A DNA stretch of 64,000 bases from PALSA-693 sp963834725. Lineage in GTDB: Bacteria; Actinomycetota; Acidimicrobiia; Acidimicrobiales; Palsa-688. This document shows, in pieces, positions 40,744-48,762 of this stretch. The position numbers and the translations under genes were made by a program. The stretch covers positions 2,914,001 through 2,978,000 of the forward strand of contig CAWICN010000001.1 in NCBI GenBank assembly GCA_963834725.1. Reading direction: 5' to 3'. Every line of letters begins with the position of its first letter. The first letter of the stretch is position 1. The notes under the pieces were generated by a model, which ran no database searches, had not been told where the DNA came from, and saw only the letters and a program-made list of their open reading frames with translations.

Positions 40744-41564
40744 GTGCGGCGGACGAAGTGAAAGAGTCGGTTCTGCCCACCGACGGTGACACCGCCGGCC
40801 CCCGGACGGGCGAGCAACAGCCGCGTGGCAGCTTCGACGACCGGATGCCCATAGTCGACGGTGCCGCCGTTCGTTGCCGGAACGAGCACGTAGAGCATGA
40901 GGTCGTGAAGGGCAGCGAACTCGTCGACCGCCACGAGTTCGAGGCGCTGGCGCGCCGCCTCGAGGAACGCCTCCTCGTCGATAAACAGGTTGTGCTCCGG
41001 CGGGGTCCGACGCGGCAGCCCGGCTGCCTCCCGCAGGTCATTCTGGCTCTCGAACGCCTCTCGGGTGTTCTCGAGCACGACGAGCGTCCCGCCGACGCGA
41101 ACCTTTGCGGTCAGCTGGTCCAGCGCTCGGAGCTGCTCTTTGGGCGTCATCAGATTGATCACGCAGCGGTCGGTGAAGACGACGTCGTATGCCGGCAGCA
41201 GGGCCGGGTGCCGATCGAGATCGAGCGCGTCGCCGACCTCGAATGTGATCGGACGCGCCCCCGCGGCCAGGCGCGCGCTCTCGATCATCTGGGGGACGTA
41301 GTCGACTCCGGCGAAGCGCGCCGCCGGGAACTGGTTCGCCAGGTCGATGCAGTTGCGCCCATTGCCGCACCCGACCTCGAGCACGTCCGCGCCGCTCCCC
41401 TCGTCGACTTGCGCCGCTCGTAGTGCTCGCACCAGCGCCGCTACTTCGAGCGCCTTGATCGTCGGGGTCTTCGTCGTCGCCTCAAGGCCGGTCCGATGAG
41501 CCTCGGCCAGTCGCTCCCAATGTCGCTTCACGTCGGCAGAGCGCATCGCTACTCCTATTCCCAC
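40740..41564 (-). CDS. Class I SAM-dependent methyltransferase
   Basis: A 274-aa methyltransferase. Motif I is VLEVGCGNGRNCIDLA, the acidic strand end is FAGVDYVPQMI, the post-I motif is EVGDALDLD, and the central strand is YDVVFTDRCVINLMTPKEQLRAL. It starts the HAD-Nudix operon; Met-7 (MRSADVKRHWERLAE) is an equally possible start. Substrate unknown; the neighbourhood favours a sugar or sugar-nucleotide. Confidence 0.85.
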   Translation of the reverse strand: MGIGVAMRSADVKRHWERLAEAHRTGLEATTKTPTIKALEVAALVRALRAAQVDEGSGADVLEVGCGNGRNCIDLANQFPAARFAGVDYVPQMIESARLAAGARPITFEVGDALDLDRHPALLPAYDVVFTDRCVINLMTPKEQLRALDQLTAKVRVGGTLVVLENTREAFESQNDLREAAGLPRRTPPEHNLFIDEEAFLEAARQRLELVAVDEFAALHDLMLYVLVPATNGGTVDYGHPVVEAATRLLLARPGAGGVTVGGQNRLFHFVRRT

Positions 41565-41592
41565 CTGGATGTCGTCGCCTACCTGAATAATA

Positions 41593-41623
41593 GGCGTCGC
41601 CCTGCGGCGCTTACAGGGACGCC
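41593..41623 (-). terminator. Terminator hairpin after the FkbM gene
   Basis: On the minus strand GGCGTCCCTG pairs with CAGGG-CG-ACGCC (10 pairs, two-base bulge), followed by TATTATT. It stands between the FkbM stop and the next leftward gene, separating the two transcripts. Confidence 0.55.
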
Positions 41624-41644
41624 GGCAACCCGTCGTGCCTGCCC

Positions 41645-42652
41645 TCAGTTGCTGGCATTCAGAACGGTGGCGACCTGAGATAACGGTATATATTCTGGCA
41701 AATCATCTCTCGGCGTAAAGAGGAAATCATAAAAGGTTCTTCCCGAATGAAATTGCTCTTGGCTGAACAGTCCTGCTCCGGTTATGGCGTACAATCTGTA
41801 GCCGCTTTCCCTCAACGCAGACAAGGTCTCCCGGTTGCCGTGGCTTCTGGGAAGGACCTCGCAGATGATCGTCGGCTTAAACTGGCGCATAAGGTACTTC
41901 ATACCCCGAAGCACTGATGCTTCGTGATCTTCAACATCTATCTTCACCAAATCTGGCCACCACGACTCGCGCCTGCATACCGAGTCCAGGCGACAGACAG
42001 GAACTACTATGGCTTGCGGGTCTCCCTTTGTCGCCTGCCAAGAATCGGGTCGAAGAGTCCCGGTGGTCTGCTCGAAGATACTCAGAACGGAATCGGGAGA
42101 GAGTCGAGGCAGAAATAGCGTTGCATCCCCTTCGTCGTCGGACAGGGCCATAGAGAACAATCGCACCCCTCCGGTAACACCATTGGCCGCCTGAAATTGT
42201 CTATTCTTCGTTTGAATCGACGGTACAGGCTCAAACGCCCACACCTCACAGGATGGATTTATAAGCTTAGCCAGAACAGCAAAGAGTCCAATGTTCGAAC
42301 CGACATCAACGAATCGCTGCGATCTTTGGATCAACGGCCGCAGGGTTGTCCAGTATCCTGCGTGGGCTACCGTTCCGTCCCAATATATCTTTGAAGCAAA
42401 TGCCACACCGACATTGGGAGGAAACTCGAGGCGAATTCCGTCGAACGTAACAGAACCACCATTCACCCACACCTTTGATGAAAGCTGTCGCGCTAACAGC
42501 TGACAGCCAGCCACGACAGGGCTGGCTATTGTACGGGCCATGGCGGAGAATGCAGTGTGGTAGCGAAGCGTGCTCACCCGGCGATGTCTCGGTGGGTCGC
42601 TCCCTCGCGGCGACGATCGTCTAGACCGGCGCATCAGCGCCGTCTGGTCCAA
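41645..42652 (-). CDS. FkbM-family methyltransferase
   Basis: A 335-aa protein with an FkbM SAM-binding domain: RFVDVGSNIGLFAVLAKL near residue 112, VWAFEPVPSIQTKNRQ, the post-motif VRLFSMALSDDEGDATLF, and DLVKIDVEDHEASVLRGMKYL. FkbM enzymes methylate hydroxyls of polyketides, glycolipids or glycans. The gene is visibly richer in A and T than its flanks, suggesting transfer. The annotated start overlaps the PhyH gene by 32 bp; an internal ATG (MARTIASPVV) would avoid that. Confidence 0.85.
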   Translation of the reverse strand: MDQTALMRRSRRSSPRGSDPPRHRRVSTLRYHTAFSAMARTIASPVVAGCQLLARQLSSKVWVNGGSVTFDGIRLEFPPNVGVAFASKIYWDGTVAHAGYWTTLRPLIQRSQRFVDVGSNIGLFAVLAKLINPSCEVWAFEPVPSIQTKNRQFQAANGVTGGVRLFSMALSDDEGDATLFLPRLSPDSVLSIFEQTTGTLRPDSWQATKGDPQAIVVPVCRLDSVCRRESWWPDLVKIDVEDHEASVLRGMKYLMRQFKPTIICEVLPRSHGNRETLSALRESGYRLYAITGAGLFSQEQFHSGRTFYDFLFTPRDDLPEYIPLSQVATVLNASN

Positions 42653-43580
42653 GGGTTCGATCCAAGAGAACTGATACGTCGGCTCCGCCGTCCACCGCCG
42701 CGTTGAAGTCCGGACAAGGCTCGGTTGACAAGACTTCCTGGAAGTAATCTCTCGTCTCGAGGTAGGCGAGATACCGTGACAGATGAGGAGAAGACGTTCC
42801 GAAACTCAGAAACAGAGCGATCCGCTCCTTCTCCTCTGGCAGGCTCCACGACCTGGGCACGATCTTCTCAACGCGTTGCGGGAACTTGTGGTCTGCCATG
42901 AACCGAGTTCGGACTGAATGGCCGGTGTGTGTCGTGCGAAGGTTCCAGACGGCCACGTCTCCGACTCGAGTTCCGACGTGCCGTGGGCGTCCATGCCACA
43001 GCATCGCGTGCTTCCACACGCCCAATCGGGGAATGCGCTTGTAAGCGACGCCAGTAACCGCGAAAGACAATCTAGCGAGAGGCGGCATCGGAACGAGGGT
43101 ATGTGAGCCGGCGCGCACCGAGAGTCCACCACTGTGATGTAGGTGGTCCTCGCAGTAAAGGCCCATCCGCAAGATCGGATACCGACCCGACCAGTCTTCC
43201 CCATGCGGATCGAAGCGGTCGGAGAGACGGTTGTCTTTGTGCCAACCGGCCTTGGTCGGACTCCCCACGTGCGCAGTGCTGTCGCGAAAGTAGACAGGTT
43301 GGCCGCCGAGTAGCGTGCGCGCCAGCTCCAGAAGTCGTCGATCCGTGACGACGGTACAGAGCTCCTTGTAGGTAGAGAGGTCTCCCGGCAGTGAGGCGTC
43401 CTTCGTTTTGCGGCTCGCCAGACCCTCGAAGACCCGCTCTACTCGTGCTCGGATGTCTGCAATCTCGCCTTCGGTGAAGACACTCTGGGCCAGAAAGTAG
43501 CCGTCACGCCAGAACTGCTGGACCTCAACTTCCGAAAGGGCCAACACCCGTCCTCCCCTTGCCTGGAGGCCTCCAAACAT
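42621..43580 (-). CDS. Phytanoyl-CoA dioxygenase (PhyH) family protein
   Basis: A 319-aa Fe(II)/2-oxoglutarate oxygenase-fold protein. The metal triad is visible as AGWHKDNR (His-x-Asp) and the distal His in TTHTGHSVRTRF, whose Arg would bind 2-oxoglutarate. The N-terminal FWRDGYFLAQSVFTEGEIADI is the family's first helix. Such enzymes hydroxylate lipids, amino acids or sugars. Paired with FkbM it suggests hydroxylation followed by O-methylation of a surface molecule. Confidence 0.85.
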   Translation of the reverse strand: MFGGLQARGGRVLALSEVEVQQFWRDGYFLAQSVFTEGEIADIRARVERVFEGLASRKTKDASLPGDLSTYKELCTVVTDRRLLELARTLLGGQPVYFRDSTAHVGSPTKAGWHKDNRLSDRFDPHGEDWSGRYPILRMGLYCEDHLHHSGGLSVRAGSHTLVPMPPLARLSFAVTGVAYKRIPRLGVWKHAMLWHGRPRHVGTRVGDVAVWNLRTTHTGHSVRTRFMADHKFPQRVEKIVPRSWSLPEEKERIALFLSFGTSSPHLSRYLAYLETRDYFQEVLSTEPCPDFNAAVDGGADVSVLLDRTLGPDGADAPV

Positions 43581-43630
43581 AGTAGGTCGTCGGGGCAGCC
43601 GTCTCCACCCTCGGCTACATTTGGGGTCTT

Positions 43631-45964
43631 GTGAAGGACGATGACACGGCCGTCAAACTGCGGGAAGAGGGCCGCGTCGGGGGCGGCGCAGACACCCGCC
43701 GTGGCCTAAACGCCCGAGTAATCGTCGCTCTCCTCACCCTGGCCGCGGCTGTCGGCGGGGCGCTGGCAGGATGCCACCCAACCGGCATTACTGCCCTTGA
43801 CTACGCATATGGGGCGCTCACCGCGGCCATTGTGACCCTGGCCGCTAGCCGGGCGAGCCGGGCTAGCCTTCTGGTGCTGGCGACCGTTGGGGTCATCATG
43901 AGCCGATCGTGGCTCCTGGTGCCGGCCGGGGTCGCGCTCATGCTTGCCTTTGGTGCCGTGTTTCTCCGGCGCTCTTATCGGCGCCTCAACGCCCTCGTCG
44001 GGGCGATCGCGGTACAGCCGATACTGCGCTGGCCCCATGTTGGGTTCCAGGGGGCGACGGTGCTCATCGGCGCCGCAGCCGTCACTTTCGTCCTCTTCTC
44101 GGGCTGGCGACGCAGCCCGAGACGGTGGCGGCGAATTACCCTGATCGCCGCCGGAACCGGACTTGGCCTCGCTGTCATTTTGTCCGCTCCGGTGGCGGTC
44201 AGCGGGCTGCGTGCTCGCTCGGCAGCCAACCGGGCCGTCGATGCAGCCAACCTCGCTCGCAGCGAGATCCAGGACGGGAACACCGCGGCGGCAGTCGCCG
44301 CTCTGCGACGCGCCAGTGCCGCGTTCGGATCCGCCAATACCCAAACGGCGTCCTGGTGGACCCTGGGCGGCCGTCTGGTGCCGATCGTGAGCCAGCAGGA
44401 ACACGCTTTGACCTCGGCCACGGCAGCTGGACGAGATCTCGCTGGGGCCGCGACAGACGAGGCCAGCGGCTTCAACGTGCACAACCTGGCATACCACGAC
44501 GGACGTTTCGACCTCGACTCGATCGAGGCCATGTCAGGACGGCTCGGGTCACTCGATGCTCAGATCGCACACGCCCAGCTGGCGCTGCAGCGGGTACGCT
44601 CTCCGTGGCTCACCGCTCCCCTCGCCAGCCGTCTCGATCGCTTCGCAGCGGAACTGACCAAGGCCCGAAATGGCGCCGATCTCGGGGTGCGGATCGTGAA
44701 TGAGGCGCCCTATCTTCTCGGTGGCCATGGAGTCCGCCACTATTTCGTAGCCTTCATGAATCCATCGGAAACCCGGGGGCTCGACGGGCTAATCGGGGCG
44801 TTCGGGGAGCTGACCGCTGATCAGGGTCGAATCACCCTCAGCCGCTCGGGGGATACCGACCTACTCGACCGAGTACCGCTCGGGTCGCGACATATCACTC
44901 AGGTGCCCCAATATCTGAGCCGCTATGGCGGATTCTCCCCGGCGAACTACTTCCAGGACCTCACCTACTCGCCGGACTTCCCGACGGTGGCCAAGGTGGT
45001 CTCCGAGATGTATCCGCAGTCGGGCGGAGACACGATCGACGGCGTGCTCGCCCTCGATCCGGACGCGCTCGCTGCCCTGTTGAGGTTCACGGGGCCCATC
45101 CAGCTCGCGGGGGTCCCGGAGCGGCTCACGGCGGCGAACGCGAGCGACTTCCTGATCCGCGGTCAGTACCTCAGATTCCCCGCCGCGGTGCAGACCCAGC
45201 GCCTGGACATCCTCCACGAGGCCCTTTCATCCGCGTTCCACGCCCTCGTGGGCGGCTCGCTCCCGGCTCCGCAGTCCCTCGCCGCGACGCTCGGCTCCGA
45301 GGTCCGGGAGGGGCGGCTGCTCTTTTGGAGCAATCACCCCGGAGAGCAGCCTCTGCTGGCCCGATTGGGACTGGCCGGTACATTCCCGCAGCCCGGTGCC
45401 AGTAGCGATGTATTGGCAGTGACTGTCGCCAACGCCGCAAATAACAAGATTGACGCCTACCTGCACGAGTCAGTCGCCGACCATGTCAGCTACAACCCGG
45501 CCAGCGGGGAGGTGCGGAGCACGGTCACCGTGACGTTGCACAACGCCGCGCCCGGGACCGGACTACCCGCCTATGTGATCGGAAATAATAGCGGCGTGCC
45601 GCCCGGCACCAACTACATGTGGCTCTCTGTCTACAGCCCGCTCAAACTGACCAGTGTGACCGCCACAGGAAGTCCCTTCCGTTTCTCCGCCGGAGTGCCC
45701 GAGCTCGGAGTGGATGCCTACAGCACGTACGTCGAGGTGCCCCCTGAATCCACACGGGTCCTCACCCTCTCCTTCGCTGGCTCCGTTACTCCCGGACCTA
45801 GCTACCGGCTGGCGTTGCGCCTGCAGCCCCTGACCAGCGCGCCGCACGCGTCAGTGTCGGTGACAGCAGCACCAGGTTGGCCTTTGACGGCCGGGATGAA
45901 CCCTCAGTGGGTCGCAGATGCGAATGAGGTCCAAACCCACGGGTGGAGCTTTACCAGGCGGTAA
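43631..45964 (+). CDS. DUF4012 membrane protein
   Basis: A 777-aa protein with GTG start. Residues 20-190 hold several hydrophobic segments (VIVALLTLAAAVGGALAG, ALTAAIVTLAASRASR, ITLIAAGTGLGLAVILS). The long extracytoplasmic part is a DUF4012 domain, recognised from FVAFMNPSETRGLDGLIGAFGELT, DTIDGVLALDPDALAALLRFTGPI and LLFWSNHPGEQPLLARLG. The C-terminus is beta-rich. DUF4012 proteins occur beside polysaccharide genes in Actinomycetota and other Gram-positives; the function is undetermined. Divergent from the PhyH gene across 50 bp. Confidence 0.82.
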   Translation: MKDDDTAVKLREEGRVGGGADTRRGLNARVIVALLTLAAAVGGALAGCHPTGITALDYAYGALTAAIVTLAASRASRASLLVLATVGVIMSRSWLLVPAGVALMLAFGAVFLRRSYRRLNALVGAIAVQPILRWPHVGFQGATVLIGAAAVTFVLFSGWRRSPRRWRRITLIAAGTGLGLAVILSAPVAVSGLRARSAANRAVDAANLARSEIQDGNTAAAVAALRRASAAFGSANTQTASWWTLGGRLVPIVSQQEHALTSATAAGRDLAGAATDEASGFNVHNLAYHDGRFDLDSIEAMSGRLGSLDAQIAHAQLALQRVRSPWLTAPLASRLDRFAAELTKARNGADLGVRIVNEAPYLLGGHGVRHYFVAFMNPSETRGLDGLIGAFGELTADQGRITLSRSGDTDLLDRVPLGSRHITQVPQYLSRYGGFSPANYFQDLTYSPDFPTVAKVVSEMYPQSGGDTIDGVLALDPDALAALLRFTGPIQLAGVPERLTAANASDFLIRGQYLRFPAAVQTQRLDILHEALSSAFHALVGGSLPAPQSLAATLGSEVREGRLLFWSNHPGEQPLLARLGLAGTFPQPGASSDVLAVTVANAANNKIDAYLHESVADHVSYNPASGEVRSTVTVTLHNAAPGTGLPAYVIGNNSGVPPGTNYMWLSVYSPLKLTSVTATGSPFRFSAGVPELGVDAYSTYVEVPPESTRVLTLSFAGSVTPGPSYRLALRLQPLTSAPHASVSVTAAPGWPLTAGMNPQWVADANEVQTHGWSFTRR

Positions 45965-46137
45965 CTCCAAAAGGGACGACTCAGTGCGTCAGGCCGGTTC
46001 GAACGCAATCGATGAGAAGCCCAGCTCAGCCCGGCGTGGGGAGGTCCGACCCGCTCGCCCTGGGAAAGGGTGAGGCCAACTCGCGTGGGGAGGTCAGGGG
46101 CCGCCTGGAAAAGTCAGGGCCGCTCGCCTGGGACGGA

Positions 46138-46165
46138 GAGGGCCTGCTCGCCTGGGAAGGCCCTC
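46138..46165. terminator. Bidirectional terminator hairpin
   Basis: GAGGGCC (46138-46144) pairs perfectly with GGCCCTC (46159-46165) around a 14-nt loop. It overlaps the last two bases of the leftward LPXTG-like gene and follows the DUF4012 gene. The 170 bp before it contain repeated CTCGCCTGGGA and GTGGGGAGGTC words but no gene. Confidence 0.5.
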
Positions 46166-46715
46166 AGGCCCGGTTGATCCGGCGACGCCGCCGGGCACCC
46201 AGAATCAGCAGACCGCCGACCCCTAAAGCTGCCGCCCCTGCCGCGACCAGCCGTGTCGAGTCAAACCCGGTTACCGGCAGCACCGCGCTGGGCACCGAGG
46301 TAGGCGCCGTGGGAGGCACACTGGGCGGCACGACAGCGACCACGGTGATCGGGACGGAGCACCCTTTGCCCGCGGCGTTCAGGACGCTGATCGTGTGGGA
46401 ACCGGGGGTTGTGTCCGAGGGAATCGTGAAGGTTCCGCTTCCGGCACCGCTAGCGTTCGTGGTGAGCGTGCCAATGGCGGGGGCTATGAACACCGTGAAG
46501 GTGTCGTTGGGGATGATGCTGGTCAGCGAAGCCGTAATGGTCGAGCCGGGCGTGACGGTAGTAGGCGAGACAATGAAGGTCCCCCCTACCACCGCGCACG
46601 TGGGTGCCGGACCGTACCCTCCCGCCTGTGCAGATGCCGGCCCGGCACCGATGGCCAATGGAAGGGCGAAAGCAATCACCATCGGGCCCAGAACCCACTT
46701 GGCAAACCGTTTCAT
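46164..46715 (-). CDS. LPXTG-type cell-wall-anchored protein
   Basis: A 183-aa surface protein. The signal peptide is residues 1-29 (basic start, ALPLAIGAGPASA). Then comes one immunoglobulin-like beta domain (FIVSPTTVTPGSTITASL, TFTVFIAPAIGTLTTNASG, GTFTIPSDTTPGSHTISVL), a Pro/Thr/Ser spacer, and LPVTG at 146-150 followed by a hydrophobic segment and RRRRR tail, the sortase signal. No sortase gene is in the window. Structural or adhesive role likely. Confidence 0.88.
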   Translation of the reverse strand: MKRFAKWVLGPMVIAFALPLAIGAGPASAQAGGYGPAPTCAVVGGTFIVSPTTVTPGSTITASLTSIIPNDTFTVFIAPAIGTLTTNASGAGSGTFTIPSDTTPGSHTISVLNAAGKGCSVPITVVAVVPPSVPPTAPTSVPSAVLPVTGFDSTRLVAAGAAALGVGGLLILGARRRRRINRA

Positions 46716-46806
46716 GTCCGCCTGTTCCTTCCGTGATTCGCTATCGACAGGCGTAGCCCTCCACCCATCCGGCTAGCTCCGAACGACTCACTGTTCGTCC
46801 AGTATG

Positions 46807-46824
46807 ACCGGTGCGGACACCGGT
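46807..46824. promoter_or_regulatory. Short perfect hairpin between divergent surface-protein genes
   Basis: ACCGGTG-CGGA-CACCGGT, 7-bp stem and 4-nt loop, about 90 bp from the LPXTG-like start and about 100 bp from the rightward gene. Candidate operator. Confidence 0.4.
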
Positions 46825-46927
46825 TGTCCAGACTTCTCTCTCCGCGAACATCGATTCGGCCGTATGCATTTAATAGGTTTTGGAAGGGCACGATGTCACA
46901 TCGGAGGTGGAGGGGCGGCCCGCCTTG

Positions 46928-47587
46928 ATGAGTTTGGTACACACCCGACAGAATGATGGCGTGCCGGCTCGTTTTGGCGTATTTCGCAGTCGAGGGGCGC
47001 GCTGGGTGATCGCCGCCTTGGTGACCGTAGCCTTTATTGCCGAGGCGGCTGGCTTCTTGCACCAGGCGAGCCAGCTGCGCGGCGAAAAGGGCGTGAGGGC
47101 GCAAGTGCTCCCTGGACCTAAACCGCAGCCCACAAGAGCACCCGCGGCTGTTGCCGTTCCTTCAGGCACGGCGCCGACCACCGCGCCGCCAGGGACCGTC
47201 GGCCCCCCGACCAGCAGCCCCCCGACCAGCATCCGCGGCGGGTTCGCCTACAGCCCGCCCGCGTCCACCCAGGCCACCACGGCGCCGACCACCGCGTCAC
47301 CGGAGACCGTCGGTCCGCCTTCCAGCGTGGCCGGCGGGTTCGCCTACAGCCTGCCCGCGTCGACCCAGATCACCGTGGCGGCGGTGACGGCCTGCTGGTT
47401 GGAGATCCGGACAAGCGAAGGCGGCCAAGTCCTTTACGCGGACACCCTGGCGGCGGGCGCCACCAAGGTCTTTGCCAGCCCACTATGGCTGCAATTTGGT
47501 TGCGATCCGAGTGGTCTCCACGTCAGCGCTGGCGCCGCCAGCCTCCAGCTGCCCTATGCGTCGCCCGGTGATCTGCTGATCCAGTAA
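46928..47587 (+). CDS. Membrane protein with RodZ-like C-terminal domain
   Basis: A 219-aa protein. One transmembrane segment lies near residues 25-45 (WVIAALVTVAFIAEAAGFL), then a Pro/Thr/Ala-rich spacer with two copies of GGFAYSxPASTQ. The C-terminal ~70 residues (ITVAAVTACWLEIRTSEGGQV, GATKVFASPLWLQFG, LHVSAGAASLQLP) match the DUF4115/RodZ C-terminal fold, which in RodZ lies outside the membrane and helps cell shape. The cytoplasmic helix-turn-helix of RodZ is absent. Start chosen at ATG 46928; the frame is open from 46880. Confidence 0.68.
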   Translation: MSLVHTRQNDGVPARFGVFRSRGARWVIAALVTVAFIAEAAGFLHQASQLRGEKGVRAQVLPGPKPQPTRAPAAVAVPSGTAPTTAPPGTVGPPTSSPPTSIRGGFAYSPPASTQATTAPTTASPETVGPPSSVAGGFAYSLPASTQITVAAVTACWLEIRTSEGGQVLYADTLAAGATKVFASPLWLQFGCDPSGLHVSAGAASLQLPYASPGDLLIQ

Positions 47588-47593
47588 CCGATA

Positions 47594-47615
47594 GGACGGG
47601 TCGCGAACCCGGTCC
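47594..47615. terminator. Hairpin between convergent genes
   Basis: GGACGGGT pairs with ACCC-GGTCC (one bulged base, five-base loop) just after the RodZ-like gene stop and before the leftward epimerase stop. Confidence 0.45.
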
Positions 47616-47631
47616 GCACCTGCCGCGCCTC

Positions 47632-48762
47632 TCAGCTGTCGTGTCCGGCGCGGGCGGATTGCGGCCGCGGCGCACCGATTTGTCGAATCAGCACGTCGAG
47701 GATCCGCTCAGCGGTTCGCCCGTCCCAAAGGTGGGGGCGTCTGGGAGCAGGGGGCGTCCGGATGGCGAGTTCCAGGGCACGCAGGGCGCGGTCTCGGTCG
47801 AGTCCCACCACCTGGTTGGTTCCCTGCTCCACGGTGATGGGCCGCTCGGTGGTCGTTCGCATCGTCACACAAGGCACGCCCAGGAAAGTGGTCTCTTCCT
47901 GGATACCCCCCGAATCGGTGAAAGCGGCGCGAGCCGCGCTGAGCAAGCGCAGGAAATCCAGATAGCCCAGAGGCTCCACCACCCGGGTTCTGCTCCTTCG
48001 AAGGGTCTCGATCAACCCGAAGGCGCTGAGGCGCTGTCGGGTTCGGGGGTGGGCGACGAGTACGGCGGGCACGACCCTGCCGATCCGCTCCAGGACAGCC
48101 ACCGCGGCCTCCAGGGCGCGGCCATCGTCGACGGTCGCGGGACGGTGCAGGGTCGCCACGACGTAGTTGCCCTCGTCGAGCTCCAAGCGCTCGAGGATGT
48201 GCGACTGGTGGGCTTGCGGGAGCTGCTCGACCAGCGTGTCGATCATGATGTTTCCCACCAGGAACACCCGTTCGGGGGAAATGCCCTCGCGTTCCAGGTT
48301 GACGATGGCGTCGGCGCTCGGGGCGAAGAGGTAGTCGGACAAGGCGTCGGTGAGCCTCCGGTTGATCTCCTCGGGCATGGCTCGATCGAAGGATCGGAGC
48401 CCTGCTTCGACGTGGGCCACCGGTACGTGCAGCTTGGCGGCGGCCAGTGCGGCCGCCAGGGTCGAATTGACATCTCCGACCACAATCACCACATCGGGGC
48501 GTTCCCGCTCGATTATGGGCTCCATACCCATCAGCACCCGGGCCGTCTGCTCCGCGTGGGTCCCGCTTCCCGCGTCAATATGGTGGTCCGGAGGGGGCAG
48601 ACCGAATTCGTCGAGGAAGACCTGCGACATGTTGGCGTCGTAGTGCTGGCCGGTGTGGACGAAGATCGGATCGAACTGAGGAGAGCCAACCATGCGCCGG
48701 TGGAGGGGCCCGATTTTCATGAAGTTGGGCCGGGCTCCCGCCACGTTGATCGCCTTTATCAT
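47632..48762 (-). CDS. wecB: UDP-N-acetylglucosamine 2-epimerase (non-hydrolysing)
   Basis: A 376-aa enzyme interconverting UDP-GlcNAc and UDP-ManNAc. Motifs are VAGARPNFMKIGPL, FVHTGQHYDANMSQVF, VVGDVNSTLAAALAA, VAHVEAGLRSFDRAMPEEINRR, and the UDP site FTDSGGIQEETTFLGVPCVTMR. The His and Glu residues of the active site are present. Last gene of the leftward glycan operon, overlapping the preceding glycosyltransferase by 4 bp. Supplies ManNAc for the polysaccharide or for further oxidation to ManNAcA. Confidence 0.93.
   Translation of the reverse strand: MIKAINVAGARPNFMKIGPLHRRMVGSPQFDPIFVHTGQHYDANMSQVFLDEFGLPPPDHHIDAGSGTHAEQTARVLMGMEPIIERERPDVVIVVGDVNSTLAAALAAAKLHVPVAHVEAGLRSFDRAMPEEINRRLTDALSDYLFAPSADAIVNLEREGISPERVFLVGNIMIDTLVEQLPQAHQSHILERLELDEGNYVVATLHRPATVDDGRALEAAVAVLERIGRVVPAVLVAHPRTRQRLSAFGLIETLRRSRTRVVEPLGYLDFLRLLSAARAAFTDSGGIQEETTFLGVPCVTMRTTTERPITVEQGTNQVVGLDRDRALRALELAIRTPPAPRRPHLWDGRTAERILDVLIRQIGAPRPQSARAGHDS

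Noticed and set aside
42640..42660. GGTTCGATCC, like a tRNA T-arm
   Set aside because: Lies inside the PhyH reading frame and no acceptor or anticodon stem can be folded around it.
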